Assembly (NCBI RefSeq): GCF_964199755.1
Contig: NC_133910.1
Span: 3,370,501-3,434,500 of the forward strand
Source: Larus michahellis
Taxonomy: Eukaryota > Chordata > Aves > Charadriiformes > Laridae
Direction: 5' to 3'
Length of the DNA: 64,000 nt
The notes below the pieces were generated by a model. That model was not told the DNA's origin. It saw only the letters and a program-made list of their open reading frames with translations, and did no database searches. Below, piece after piece: positions 1-58,686 of the stretch; position 1 is the stretch's first letter; each line of letters starts with the position of its first letter. Both the position numbers and the translations under genes were made by a program.

Positions 1-3000
1 AGCTTCCCGGCTTGGTGCTGGGTACTACATGCGGCTGTAGGCGACTTTGCTTCTCTTCTGGATTTGTACGGAGTCTGCCCCAGTAATCACGTTTTATCTT
101 TTAAAAAGAATCCACTAGGAACAATTTGTAAAAAAGGTTGTAGATAAGTAGCTGTTACTGTAAAGTAGGTATTTTGGAAGGTAAGCAATTAATAAGGAAA
201 GCTAAAGATAACTGAAAAAGCATAGCAAATGTATCTCAGGGCAGCGAGAAATATTTTAGTATCTGTATAACAAAATAAATTTCATCAATGGTGTTTATAT
301 TGTTGGGAAAGGTTAAAAAAACCCAACTGATTGTTAATAACAATACCGAGAAGTAAAACGTTTCCTGTGTTTGGGGAGAAGCTGGATGATGTACTCTCCT
401 TTATGAGATATCGAAATACCTTCCGTTGCACTGGTAACGAGGGAGGGTGTTAAACACAAGATAACATTTTAAAGTCTTTGAAACTTGAGCAAGATTGGAA
501 CCTGTTTGTTTAAAACAAATTGGCAGAGCAGCTTTCTGAATCCTGGCTGCCGATGTGTAATAAATCTGGGAAAACCAAAGGAGTTCCAGAAGTTTGGGAA
601 AACATAAATGTTGTAGCAGTGTTTTAAAACAGAATGGGAGCAGGTAACCAACAGGCAGTTGAGAGGAGCCTCCAGCCAGAGCAAGACCTGGGGAAGCTGG
701 TGCGTTTGTTAATCAATGTCAAATTAAAGAAAGAACATGCTCAGTGATCCATGTGCTCTGATGGAAAGCAGATCACGTCCGAAAAGTCTTCAGATTGTGG
801 TTTTTAATGAGATTCCTGTACTGGTTGCCAAAAGTAACTGCGTTGACATCATATACCTGGATCCTGACTTGGTTCCCTGCTGTTGACCAAATGCTGCTCC
901 CGGGAGGCAGAAGAGGCTCCGCTTTGGGAGCAGGAGCGTGTTGGGTCCCCGGGGCAGCTCCTGGGCAGAACAGTGACAGCAGGTCCCCCTTGCCATGGGC
1001 AGGGTCCCAGCTCTGGCATATCCTTCATGCTCTGCTTGGGTGCCTCACCGCTGCTGGCAGCTGGTGGGCTCTGGGCTAAGAAACACCCTCCTGGGCAGTT
1101 TTTCTGGTGTCTGGTCTTTATTTGCTGTTAGTGTAACCAGTCCCTGCCTTCTCGCTGTGCTAAGGTGGCGGTATCTCTGTTTCCATTTCGCCCATCCGTA
1201 CTGTGTTGAATGAGTTGATTTAGAAAGTGCCACCTGATACCTCTCAAAAATAGTTACCAGTGGGAATGTGATCCACGAAGTCCCTAAACGGAGGGCCATG
1301 GAGTAGTGCTCTGGCATCAGTATGGAACAAACTCAGTTATTCCCTAGTTTGCCCATGAAGAAGCTGGTGGGCGTCATAGCAAAATCCAACTAGAGCTGTC
1401 CCACTGCCTGGATGGAGCCTAAGTCTCACGAGTGGTGACTTGGGAGAAAATATTAAGCAACTAAAACTTGGCTTCACTGAGGAGGGTGATGGAGCCAGGG
1501 TGGTTTAGTCGGGACAAGAGAAGGCTTTGGGGATACCTCAGAGCAGATTATCAAGAAGACAGAAACGGGCTCTTTACTGGTGTGTGGCAGGAGGTTTGGC
1601 AGTGATCATCAACTGAAAATAACAGGAGGGTCTGCCTTGGCATAAGGAGGGGTGAAGTCTTCCCTCTGTGGACAGTCAAGTAGTGGAAGAGGTTGTCCAG
1701 AGAGGTGGGGGAGCCCCATCCTTGGAGGTGTTTAAGACCCAGCTGGACAAAGTCCTGTACAGGCTGCTCTGAAATTGGTGCTAACCCTACTTTGAGCAGG
1801 AGGTGGGATTAGATGCTCTCCTGAGGATCTCCTCCAGCCTGAATAATTCTGCGACTCGGTAACCTGATCTCTTTCTGAATGCAAGTTTGAGTACAGTTAA
1901 GTAAAAGGTTATGGTGGAGCCCCTTGAGAACGGGAAGGGAGGAAGGTGGTTTAGATTGAGTGCTCTTAATACTCCATCTGTCATCTCTGTGGTTAACATG
2001 TCATATATATGGTTGCTATGTGAGACTCTCGCAGTGGAAGATTGTAGGTCTTGAGAGGACTATTGCTAACTTGTAGTTGATATGTTTTAAGGATAGTTTA
2101 AAACAAAAAGTAAGCAACCTCCTCAAAAAAAAAAAAAGGAGGGGGGGGGAAAGGCTGGGGAGAGATGCCAGTGTAAGGAATAGAGAGAAAATGTCAGTGT
2201 GCCAGGTGCTCTCTGGTGCCTGATCTGCATGGGCAGGAAGCTCTGCTAGGGGACAGTGGTCGCTGCTGCTTTGGGGCAAGGAGAAAGGAGGTAACCGGAA
2301 CTTTTTGTGCATGTCTTCTATTCTCCTGCCACTTCTGTCATACAGAAACAGTGGGACTGGAGCCTGGAGGCTGCCTCTCAGTTGAGGGGACGTGTATTTT
2401 GGCGTGGAGGAGGCTCCCCCTGCCCTTGGGTTTAGGGTTCCTCGAGGACGGTGTGTGTTCATGTCCCATGTAGAGTCGCAGTGTGCCTGGCAGCTCTGCC
2501 TGGGCCGTGGGAAGCACCTCCAGGTTCCTCAGCTGAGATAAGCACAGAGTACCCTCGCCCCGGGGTCGGTGGGGAGGGGTAGCTGTGTTTTTGGAGTAGC
2601 TGATCTAAGAACCACCCATTGTTAGACAATGAATTGCATTTCCTTATCTTTGGCTTTGCCTTTCTAATGGTTTCTAATTTTGGCCTGATTACTTTGATGG
2701 ATTAAATTACTTTTGTTCCTTTATCTCTAAATCTGGTTTTGTGACAAAAGTGCTCTGTGCTGTGTCACAAACTGAGGACACCCCAGTCCTGTGGGACTGG
2801 CCAACAGGCAATGGGAAAATGCTGCAGGATTTGTGGGTCTCTGACTCCTTTGCAAAAGCACCCGCAGCGCTCTCTGGGCTGTAGGAAAGGCACTTCTTCA
2901 TGCTTGGGTCCATGGGCTGAACCTTCTCCCAGTGTTAAATGGCTATGTCATGGGTGACTGGAATGCTGTTTTTCTCCTAAAATTTAGCAAGTAGCAGTGG

Positions 3001-6000
3001 CTACAAGATGGAAAATGAGGTTCAAACCCTCCTCAGCCTCAGGGCAGTCCTATCACCCACCCCTCAAGGGGGCGACCACAAAGTACACCGACCTTGATGT
3101 TCCCATTCTTCTGCCACTGCCTCAGACCTAGCTCTGTGGTGTCCCTGTCCCCACCCCACGTGCCACTCCCACATGTTGTGGTCCCTTTCCTAGCCTCATG
3201 TGTTCTTTTGTGTCTCTTGTGGTGACAGGTCTCCTAATGCCACCTCAAGGATCACACTGGAGCCTATTCCTGTCTCACTTTTCTCATTGCTCTGTCTTAC
3301 TTCTCACATGCATCTTGATTAACCCAACCCTTTCACCTAAAATCTGGTTGCTTATTTGTCCAGCCTTGTTGCTGCTCAGGATATCACCTTGTGGGGTCAA
3401 CTCTTCCTGCCCCATGTCCCCAACCACATTCCTAACGTTGCCATGGGTTTTTGCTCTTTCTGACCATCTCTGTTGGTGCCTGTATCCAAGAACTCCTGTT
3501 GCAGCCTCACGTTTCTTGCTGGGGTCTTGCTGGGCCTGCCCAGCTCCCGTTACTGTCTGACGTGTTGATTTTTGGTGTCACTATTTGCACTTGGTTTGTC
3601 CACATGCCACCCATGTGTCATGCAGAGACCTCTCCCCATGCTGCCTGGTTGATTCAATCTAGGGATGACCAGAGAGACCACGGTCCAAGTTCACTTAAGG
3701 GAAAACTTGTTGCCACCTTCTTGCGGGGCTCCTGCATGTGTGGCATGGCTGTCCTGGTACTGGTCCCATCCATTCACCCTCCAGTGGTTCTGCTGGAATG
3801 GGTGGCCATCTTCTCAGGCCAGCAGTCCTGCTCTGATTTTTCCAGTTGTAAGGCAGTTGGTTTCATTAGAAGATATTGCTTTTCCTTAGGATTTTTGTCC
3901 CCATGCACTCTTAGCATGATGCTAGCCGAGTTGCAAAAGGCAGAATCTTTGTTAATGGTAGATAGGAATGTATAGGGAATTGATGACTGGGGCTTAAAAG
4001 CCCTCTAAAAAACCCAAAGCTGATAGTGTCAGCAAGAAGTATTTGAATAATAAACTAAGCAAAATCTTTTAAGAAGTGATCAGAATCCTTTCTGCTAAGC
4101 ACTTCCATCAGTAATTTCTGTTTGGTCCGAACTGGACCTGCATGCGTCATAAGTATGCGCTCCAGAGGAAGACTGCTGGGCTTGGGGTATCTCAGATTAA
4201 TTCTGAGGCGAAGATAAATGTTCCACCATCATTCTGGAGCCAGAACAAGGGAAATCACACTTTCTAACCTCTGTTTCTTCAGGCTTCAGATACTGTCCCA
4301 ATTAGTAGCTTTGCTGCTTCCTCCTTGAATTCCTTTAGGAATGCTAGGAGATACTGTCCATTTCTCCTGACTGTTCCTGATCCTCTTCTGAGGATACTTT
4401 TCTTTAGGATACATCCTCTTGTAGTACATACAGAGTGCATCATACACACACCTATGAGTCTTGCTCATGACTGTGGAGTTTCTTGGCGCGGTGCTGGCCA
4501 TCTGTAATGGGATTCCTGCAGCAAACCCTAAGGTCCCGCTCCGAGGTAATGATCTGTGAAGGAACCAGTTAAAACAAATGCCTGTTTCAGTTGGGATCTA
4601 GAGAGGCTTGCAAACATGCCAGACCTCCATAATGGATCTCTGGAGGGAGAACAGTACCTGGAGGAGCTCCAAGTCCCACCTTCTTCATGCACATCGCTAA
4701 AGAATAGCTCCCTCCTGCGCCCACTGTGCTCTTGCTCGTAGGCCCCATGCTGCTCCGGGGACAGCGCTGGGTCACCGCGAGCTGTTTCTCTGCGGAGACA
4801 TGGATTGGCTTTTTAGACGTGGTATCTGCCAGGTATACTGGGAAAAACTGCCCTCTTTTGCATTTCTTAGTGAGTTTTTCAGCAGCAAGTAGACCAACTA
4901 GACTTTTTTTTTTCCACTCTCACAATGATTGTAACAGGATTTTATTCTCCTGCAGCCAGCTGTTAGCAATTAGCAACTTGATCCATTCAGTCCTGAGAAC
5001 AGAGTTTAACACTTTCTTGCCTCTGTGAGGATGTTGCTAATCCTGTTTTTGCTGGTTTTGGGCTTGTGCTGTAGTTTTGGCACTTTCTGTGTATGTGTGG
5101 GCAGGTCAGGAAGAAAGGCGCAAGTACAGCAAGGGACTCAAATGCAGCTGAAAGAGCTACAAAGGGAGGTATCAAGTCGTCTACCCAGAAAAAAATCATC
5201 AGAAGATGATTTCCAAGCAGTTTTTAGAGAGGCTTGTATTTAGTAGTGTATTTCAGCATGTTCTAGCACTGGAAAGCATGCAGTTTGGGAATGCAGTCTA
5301 CTACTAGCTGAGACTTCGACTCGGCAGAAATCAACATCAGTAGTTCTTCAAACGGCGGTTTCCAGCAGTACAAGCTCCTGAGTGGAGCTGAGGCTCCTCT
5401 AAATTACGAGGCAGGGGTGAAAAACACTCTTGGTGACCTTGCTCAAGGGAACAACAGCTGCTGTAGAGCAGATGAGAAGACGAGAAATTACACAGTTTGC
5501 TCCCTGTGTGCAGCACCTCTCCCGGGACTCCCAAACATGCGCTTTGGTGGTCCAGGACTGGGAGCCAAGCGTGGTGGGAAGAGCAGACCTCTCACAGCCT
5601 GAGCCCAGCTGCTGGAGTCCCTGTGTAGGGCTGAACCACTTGAAATACTTTGTCACTGCCACATAGAAAGGTGAGAATTTGTCTCACCAAACTGTGGCCA
5701 CCTGGAAATGATGAAGCTAGTTCAGGCCAGCCATTTATGTTCCCTTTGTCATCTGTGGAGATAAACATGTCCCAAGAAGATGCATCCTGCTCATCTTGGA
5801 CACTCTTTAGGCAAGGGCCAAATTCAAATCCAGCTTTCGTAAGCACAGAGCTGCAGGCAGACGAGCTCTATAGCCAGCTCCAGAGGTTTCCTTGTCTTTC
5901 CTGGAGGTCAGGCTGGTCTCTATGGCCACACCTTCCAGTTTTGGCTTGCACTTCCCCCAAGCCGCACCATTTTTTACTTGACCTGCTGAGCTCCGTGTGC

Positions 6001-9000
6001 CCATCAAGTCCTGAGAAGCCCCTGGTTCACAGGGTGCTGGCTGCGGCAGGGTGGGACAGACAACTGTCTGGGGTGCCCCAGCCTATACCTGTCTTGGCAT
6101 ACCTTGTCCATACCTCCTTGGCAGGAGCTGATGTGGCGCTTGGGCATCTCTGTGTGGCTCTCCTTGTCCCAGCCCTATTCCTTCTTCTCTCCTGTTATCT
6201 TTTATGTTCTGATCACTGTATTCAAGCGGTTCAATGATGTGGCAGTACAATGGGTGTGATTTAGGACGTGGCCTGAGCTTTGCATAAAGCCAATAGGCAC
6301 TTAAATTGTGGTGTTTGGTCTCTACCTGGTTGAATGAGATAATGTTGCTCTTCGTGCTACACATCACGTTATTATATTGCTGCGATATTGGTGGCCATTG
6401 TCATGACTTGCTTGCCTGTCATTTTGAGAGGATGACAAACTTAGCATGACTACTCTTTTGTCAAAAGACAAAATCCCTACGCTAAGACTCGGCTCAGTAC
6501 TTTTCACTCGGGGTGGTAGGTGATGCCAGCTGGGCTGTGAGCCCTGTGCCGGTGGCAGAGGATGGATGCTCCTTCATCCCTGGGCTCTGCTGCAGGCAGC
6601 TGCCTTCCTGCTGTTGGTCCTTCTTTGCTGGGCTTCTGGATCAAGTGGGAAGCCAAGGCATTTGAACGCTTAACAGAGATGTCTGCAGTTGCTATCTCTT
6701 TTTTTTTTGTGCTTCAGCAGTGAGCTCTGGTCCTCACCTAGTGATGTACCATTGCTGTTTCCGTGCTCTCTGGCCACCCTTTCCCTTAACACTGGCCAAG
6801 TCAGAGGGAAATCCAAGGGTGTTTTTTGGTGGGAGCCAGCCTGTGCCTTTACAGATGCCTGACCCTCTCCCTGTTTACCAGGCTGTTTCTGGCCCCTGAA
6901 GGGCTGATGGAGTTGGGTGTATGTGGGCTCATCCTCTGCCATCTGAGGGCTCCAGTACAGCCGTCAGCTTTCCAACCTCCAGTTGAGAAGTCACCTGGGA
7001 GATGTCTCCAAGCTGCTGTTCTCCTGCCAGGGTCTCCTCAGCAACTTGCAGCTCTGTTCAGTGGCTGGTCCAGCATGGGGACCCAGGGGAAGGATCTCCT
7101 CTAGCCCAGGCTACACCCCCATAGCCCAGCTGATCTGGGCAGACAGCTGATCATGGTCAGGGCACCCCATATACCACTAAACAGCTCTCTGTTGTGTTTC
7201 CCATCACCTCTTCCAGTAACATTGTTAAAGTTAAAGCCTTAATGTTCAACACACTTTCCTTTCTCACCTCCTGTGGGAGGACAGTCTCCTCCAGTGCTGA
7301 AGTCTCTGCGGTTCCCTTTGCGCATCCTGCTTTGGGAGCCTCTGGGGCACCCCAGCAAATCACCTGCACAGAATGACATCCACTGTGTCCGTCTTCAAAC
7401 TCTGCTGCAAAAATGTCTTTGCAAAATCTCTCTCTGCATGGCTACAAGAAGTCTCTGCTCCATCGTATGTGCAGCCTGTCACGGGATGGTGGGAGTTGGT
7501 GTGTTTGCATCAGAGATCACCCCCCTCATTGCAGGGGGGAAAGACGACCTTGGATGCTCGCACAGCTTGAGAATGCTTGGGTAAAACCTCCTTTCTGATT
7601 GCCAAACCCTCCTGCTGAGAGATGGCCTGCCTTTTCTCTTCCGTGCTTTGCTTTTGCACACTCGCCACCCAAGATGCCACAAAATCACAGAACCTTGTGG
7701 TCACCCTCCTTCCAGCCTTGGCCAGGGCGCTCACGTGGACCACGTGAGGTGGCTAGAGCAGGAGGGGTCCTGGCAATTTTAAGGTCTTTTTTGGGTTTGC
7801 TTGCATTATTGCATGGCTGGGCACAGCATCCACCGATCATTAGTTTCCCCTCCTGCATGAGCATTTGGCTCTTTTCCCAAGAAGGCCCTTAGTTGTTTTT
7901 CAGGCTCAGAGCCATCTTTTCTGATGGAATCCAGCAGGGACAATGGCCAGTAGCAAATCCTTAGGAAAGAGAATAAAAACAGGGCAAGCCTCAGTGATTC
8001 TAACCCTGATTTAGCTTCTGGGCGTCTAGCAATCTGTGGCTGGGGGATTTCCTGAGCCAAAGGTTTTACCTTTGGATTTAAGAAGCCGTGGTGTATCTTT
8101 CTGTTGTGAATATATCCAATTGTTTTGGTATCCACGGCAACTCACGGCTGTGACTTGTACAGTTTAATTATGTTGGGTGGAAAAAACCTCTACCTTTTGT
8201 TACAAATCTCTGAGCTAATGGCATTTGATGCTCTATCGTCCTTATACGCGTGTATGCACTGGCATAGTGATGGTCCCTTTTTTATCCTCTCTTCCTTTGC
8301 TAACAAATCCTAACATTCAATTTTGTTTTTTCACTAGCACTCTGAGGATTCTTGACCAAGTACCCCCTGGTCCTGGCAACTTTTCGTTTATTGATTCTGT
8401 TTTCTTTTTGCCTGACATTTCAATATAAGACAGAGCCTCTAACCTGCCTTCTGTAAAGCTGTCTTCCAGGATGGGAACCTCCTCAGGCTCTTTGTAGTGA
8501 ATGTGGATGCAGAGAATTCACATAACTTTGCTGATATGACCTTGTGTTCCTTTAGGTGTTATCATGGCTTTCCACTGAAATTGCCAGCGTTTAAGCCCTT
8601 TGCTATTTTCCTTGTTTCCAAACAGGAAATTAAGTGTGCTTGCATGTGTGAGTGCACATGCTCTTTTGGCAGCGACGTGGACATGTAGGGAGAGATTATT
8701 TTCCCCCTGTTCTAGACATTTATCTTAAGGTTGTGTGACAAGTTCCAGAGTGCCCGCTTGGCTACTTGGAGTAGGCAGCTGGTGCAGGTAGCGGTGTGCA
8801 TTGGGTGGATACGCCCCACCTGGGGAGCCTGGTTGGACTGTCCAGGTTCATTGGAAATGCAGCTTCAGCACTTGTTAATATAATAAGGAAAGTGAGGAAT
8901 TGATGGGGGAGCGATTACTTTGCATTGGACTTGTTTAAGAGCAGTCAAGAGAGTATGTTTGCACAGTAATCATGGCAGCTGAGCTCTTAAAAGCTGAATT

Positions 9001-9225
9001 GCATTAATAGCTTTAGAGATGGTATAGGTAGTCAGGCAATCATTAATTCTTTGCTAAGCCTCTGATCAGGTGATGGGTCGGAGTAGGGCTGAGGTCAAGA
9101 CACTCTTGAAGGCATGGAAGGTTGCCCAGCCCATCACGAGGCAATGACAACATAGCAAGCCTGCAGCACAGAGAAGTCCTGTCTTTTGGAGGACTCTCAT
9201 CTTCTCTCTTTGCTTTGTCTTTCAG
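1..9225. other. Non-coding region upstream of the receptor start exon
   Basis: No exon with a recognisable protein product is visible here. Open frames are short, mutually overlapping and without family motifs. An old CR1 fragment sits near 1498-1860. A poly-A/poly-G stretch lies near 2125-2150. Positions 3000-3900 are pyrimidine-rich. I see no CpG island that would serve as the receptor promoter. Because the first coding exon is preceded by a splice acceptor ending at 9225, this stretch is probably, at least in part, a 5' UTR intron, with the promoter further upstream or outside the window. Confidence 0.6.
1498..1860 (+). mobile_element. Old CR1 LINE 3' fragment
   Basis: The block reads like a diverged CR1 3' end. 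It has the 'gggacaagagaaggct' region, then a stretch resembling 'ttggaggtgtttaagaccc', 'cagctggacaaagtcctg' and 'gattagatgctctcctgagg', ending near 'aataattctgcgact'. It is more diverged than the copies further downstream, which suggests an older insertion. The orientation is plus, 5'-truncated, with no coding capacity. Confidence 0.75.
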
Positions 9226-9299
9226 AAATGTAGATGGCAGCTGCTGTCTCTGAAGGACTCGCACCCATCTGACCCTGCGCAGCGCCTCCGATTGCTACC
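9226..9299 (+). promoter_or_regulatory. DDR2-like: Receptor 5' leader with two short upstream ORFs
   Basis: The exon opens after a pyrimidine-rich acceptor ending in AG at 9224-9225. The 74-nt leader segment contains an ATG immediately followed by TAG (9228-9233). It also contains an ATG at 9234 that opens a 12-codon frame closed by TGA at 9270-9272, 27 nt before the main start. The main ATG at 9300 has A at -3. The uORFs are seen directly; their effect on translation is inferred. Confidence 0.6.
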
Positions 9300-40972
<31,673 letters not shown>

Positions 40973-42385
40973 CTCCGGGGAAAAAGAGACAAACTGTTGA
41001 GAACAGAGTGACTTTGGTGTCTCTGCCTGTACCTCATGGGAAGATGGTCAGGCCACCTTGCTCTCCTCCCTTGACTGTTCCGTATTTAAGTTGAGATGTC
41101 CATGGCAGCTGCTCATTCTATTGGCCATGGTCTGACACGCAGGACCAGAGGATCTCATTTGGTTGAAAAATCATCTCCTCTTCTGAATCATTTCCTGGGA
41201 ATACTGTGAGAGGGGTTTTATTAGATACCCGTACACCTTTGGGCAAACAAATGAGTAAAACTGAGGGACTTGGAGCTCTCTCCTGGGTGGAATAGAAAGC
41301 TACCGGTCGGTGAGAGCGCTACCGCTCAAGAACAGATTTCTAGAAGTAAAGACTTCAGTCTTCTAAAATGATTCCATTAAATCAAATGGAAGTCTTGTGC
41401 ACATTAGCGAGGGTTTCTGTATGCTCTAGCTGCAGACAATATGTATAGTGAGAGACGAGAAATGCCTAGAGCTAGGGAATGGTTTAATGGACTTGAGAAC
41501 TGACGGAGCTGGATTTAGCAACCCTTTGGAAGTAACGCTACCAGGGTCTATGGAGGACGCTGATAGAAGAGTCCAAGATCATGTTCTTTTTTCCTGTGGT
41601 TGTTAAGCACTGCTTTTGTTATATATGTGCGTTTTCCCCACACTGGATTTTTTTTTTCTAGAAAAAAAAAAAAATAATTTTGAAAATGAATGTTAAAGGT
41701 CATAGGAAGGTCACTACGGTAGAAGATCTTCTTTTGACCTACAAATTAAGGCTAGGGTAGGGAGTTTGTATTGAAAAGTAGCTGATACTGTACTACTGTC
41801 ACTATGTAGATTTATTAGCCTAATGAACTTGTAGCCACAATGGACTGATGTGCAATTAATCCTGTATAAGTACCCATTAATATGAGATCTCTAAGTCAAT
41901 GCTGTTACCTGGGCAGAGGGCGCTTAGATTTGGGGAAACCGAATGGCTGAGAGCAGAACCCGCTGTGTCACTTGTCATAGCTCACGCGAGAGGAAGAGGA
42001 GCGGAGGACGGGTCGTTCCCCGGCGCACGCCCTCAGATAACGTTTTTCTAGCAGCGGCGGTTCCTCGTCGGGTCTGCAGCAGGCTCGGTGCTGGCGGCCA
42101 GGCAGACGCACTTCGGCCCTGTCTCCCTTATTGCCACGATCAAATCTGGCCTCGGGAGATGGGGCTGACGTATCCCCTTAGTTTGGGTTCTTGTTTTATT
42201 TTGGATGCCCCCTGCACAACGCAAGACAATTTACTCATTGAACTTGGGGTTGGTTTGTTGCTTTTTTTGTGTGCCGTGTCACAAACGGCTCATTCTCTGG
42301 AGGGTTTTAGACGGCTCTGAAATCCATTTGGAGTGAGTTAGAGAATTCAGCTCGTTTCTACAATAAATCCATTGTGGATTTACCA
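40973..42385 (+). other. DDR2-like: Probable 3' UTR of the DDR2-like gene
   Basis: Non-coding sequence after the receptor stop. Possible poly(A) signals are ATTAAA at 41376-41381 and AATAAA at 42362-42367, the latter followed by GT-rich sequence; another AATAAA lies at 43340-43345. The sequence alone does not decide which is used. Confidence 0.5.
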
Positions 42386-44900
42386 GGTGCCTGGGGAATA
42401 CTCTGCTATTCCCTCTCTAACCATTTAGCAAGATACTTAGGACCAAACCAAATATTTCATAAGCTGGGAGAAGACGAAAGCTTTTTTTTTTTTTAAACAG
42501 CATCCAGCATAGCATATATTTCCAGTAAAGGTGATAAAGATAATTTTTGTCTTAGCCACAAGCACAGTACAAATGGCTGGCTGTGCTACGAGCTCTGTAA
42601 GAGGGCACTGCTGAGAGAGGGAGCGTCAAAACAGTTGTAATATGAGGATAATTGTTACGTTGAAAGAAAACAAAACAAAACAAAAAACAAACAAAAAACA
42701 AAACCTGCTTCTGAATTGGCAGATGCCGGGATGGAGCGTGGCGTGGCTGTGTCTGCTCCCCAAGCAGAGCAAACTCCATCGTGAAGCTTCCCAGTTGCGG
42801 CTCACTTGGGAGGATCGTGCCCAGGTTGTCCTGCTGCAGACCCGGCCTGGGGTTCCCCTGGCTGCACGTAGGTGTCTCCATCCGAGCTGGTCCTCTGAGC
42901 CCCCGGTAGGTGCTGAGGGGCCAGAGGGTCTGAGTCATCTCATCTCCCTGCGAGGGCTGCACGGGCTCAGGTGAATCTCGCCCCCAAATAGACGTTTTTT
43001 CATTTCCCCTTTGACTAGAGGGGCCCAGGGTGAGCTGCCGTTACACGCGCGCACTGTCTGGTGCTGGGCGATGGGACTCAAAGCCACCGTGGTCCCTGCT
43101 GCAGCCTGTCGGGCACTGGTGGCTGGGAAACCGCGCACCGATTGTATTTCTGGAGTATTTTGATCCTGTCCCAGAAAACGTACCCAAGCAATACACAGCC
43201 GTGTGCGTGATCTCCTGTACCTCGGAGTTTAGAGATACCAGAGCTCTGTAACATCACCTGGATGGGCTTTGTACTTCTGTTATGTCAGGACGTGCTGTTC
43301 CTCCATTGACATGTTGACATACGAAGTTTCTCTCATATCAATAAATTCTAATGATAACCTTGACAAAAGTGAATTTCTACTTTTTTACCCAGGTGTCTGC
43401 ACTGAGGACCAATATTTTGGTCTGATTATTCAGTAGCTCTTTGGTAAGTGTGTGACCTCCAGGTTTGGAGGGAGCAGCCACTGGCCATTTGAAGGAGTGA
43501 ACTTTGAAGGGAGTTTCTGGAAATGCTGGGAAGATGCTGGCCTGAGCCCCCTTGGGCTGATGGGGCCTGGACCAGCCTGGGATCATTGCTTGGTGCCATG
43601 AGCACAGTGCTGCATTTCAGTAAGCAATTTCTTCATCTTTATGTTAAACTCATATCTAGGCTGGGAGGAACCTTTGTAGGTCTCTTATCAAATTGCCCAC
43701 TAGAAGCTGAGCTAACTTCCAAGCTCCATTGGAGTGGAGCCATCTGGGCTTTGAAGATCTCCAAGGACGGAGGTGCCACCACCTCTCCTGCCCGTCCCAG
43801 GGCTGTGTTGCTCCCATGGAGGAGAATTTTCTCCTTGTGTCCAGTGGGCCTTTCCCTTGGTGCATCTTGTGTTACCTCTCGGTCTTCCACTGTGCACCTC
43901 TGAGAAGAGCCGTCATGCCCCTCACAGACCCATCCGCCCTGCAGAGCTGGGGTTGCTGGAGGGGTTCTGCCCCTGGTTAGAGCTCAGGTATTCGGGCAAA
44001 CTCAAATACACTTACAAAGGCTGGGAATTCCAGATCTCTCAAAGCGTTTAGGCACCAAGGGTGAGAGTGAAAGCAGCGTTTTTATCTCAGTACAATTTTG
44101 GGTGGAGTATAAGCACCTAAACAGCTGAGAACAACCCTCAAATACTCTACGATTTCTGGCTAGTAAGTTAGAAACCTTAAAATGATTCTGCTGGCTGCAT
44201 GGCCGAGCTCTTCAAGGCCATAGTGGGACTTTGGCAGTGAACTGGGCTGGCTCCTGGTATTGTAGTTGGTGGAAACGATGCTGGTGGCAACAGGCGTAGC
44301 GGTTTGACTTGAGGCCGTAGTGGCCACCGTGGCTGTTCAGTAAAAGGAGACTCGTGTTTTGGGCCTGCCTTCAGCTGGAGGAGGGTGAAACCCACCACGC
44401 ACCAGACAACATGACCGTACCATGTTGGGAATGGGAACAACCTTCATTCTGCATGAAGGAAGGCAGTGAAGGATTGCGTCCTCCAACAGCCAGACCCGGG
44501 AGGGCAAGGAGGAGCAGGGAGAGGAGGGTTGAGCCTTCACCGCAGCGCGGTGAACCCCTGAACCTCTGCCCTGAGGTTTCCTCGGCAGAAAGGTGTCCAC
44601 CGGGGCCGCTGTGTGCAGACAGCGCTGGGGCAGTGACTGGGGTACGTGCAGCCCGGCTCTCCCCGGTTGTGTGTGTCGGACATGAACTGCGCCGTGAACA
44701 TGTATTTGTGCTGTGGCTGCTTAGGAGGAACATCTGGTACCAGCATCCCAAGGGCTGCGAGCCTTCGGGAAACCTGACAAGGGCTGTAAAATCTCTGTGC
44801 TCATCCAAAATTTCCAGGTGGGGGGAGAAAAAAAAACCAGACGTGTCCAGAAGAACCTGAGGAGTTGTGTTGTGCAGCTGGAAGAGCTCCCGGCAGCATC
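42386..44900. other. Intergenic region between the receptor and CIMIP2A
   Basis: There is no recognisable coding exon. An A-rich run lies at 42664-42705, and an old CR1-like fragment at 43640-43925. GC content rises toward the CIMIP2A promoter. Confidence 0.55.
43640..43925 (-). mobile_element. Probable old CR1-like fragment
   Basis: Read on the minus strand, it resembles the CR1 region around 'cttggagatcttcaaagccc' with the preceding 'ggtggtggcacctccgtcct' segment, but it is very diverged. Alternatives such as another non-LTR element cannot be excluded by eye. Confidence 0.45.
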
Positions 44901-44906
44901 ACAGAG

Positions 44907-44920
44907 GTTTCCTGGGCGAC
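44907..44920. promoter_or_regulatory. CIMIP2A: RFX-like X-box upstream of CIMIP2A
   Basis: The 14-mer GTTTCCTGGGCGAC is an imperfect inverted repeat close to the RFX X-box consensus (GTTGCCATGGCAAC), 58-71 bp before the CIMIP2A ATG. RFX factors with FOXJ1 drive motile-cilia genes, so the location is apt. Binding is inferred. Confidence 0.5.
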
Positions 44921-44977
44921 TGCACCGCGCTGCATCTCCCTCCTCCCGCCGCCGCCGCCAAGAGCTGCTGCGCTCCC

Positions 44978-58673
<13,696 letters not shown>

Positions 58674-58680
58674 AAAATGC

Positions 58681-58686
58681 TTTAAT
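58681..58686 (-). terminator. TUBB4B: TUBB4B poly(A) signal (ATTAAA)
   Basis: The minus strand reads ATTAAA about 130 nt after the TUBB4B stop. It is the only AATAAA-like hexamer in the short 3' UTR. Cleavage 10-30 nt further on would fall inside the last coding exon of CIMIP2A. Confidence 0.65.

Noticed and set aside
9234..9272. ATG at 9234 as the receptor start, in frame with the main ATG
   Set aside because: A TGA at 9270-9272 closes the frame before the signal peptide; the ATG at 9300 is the true start.
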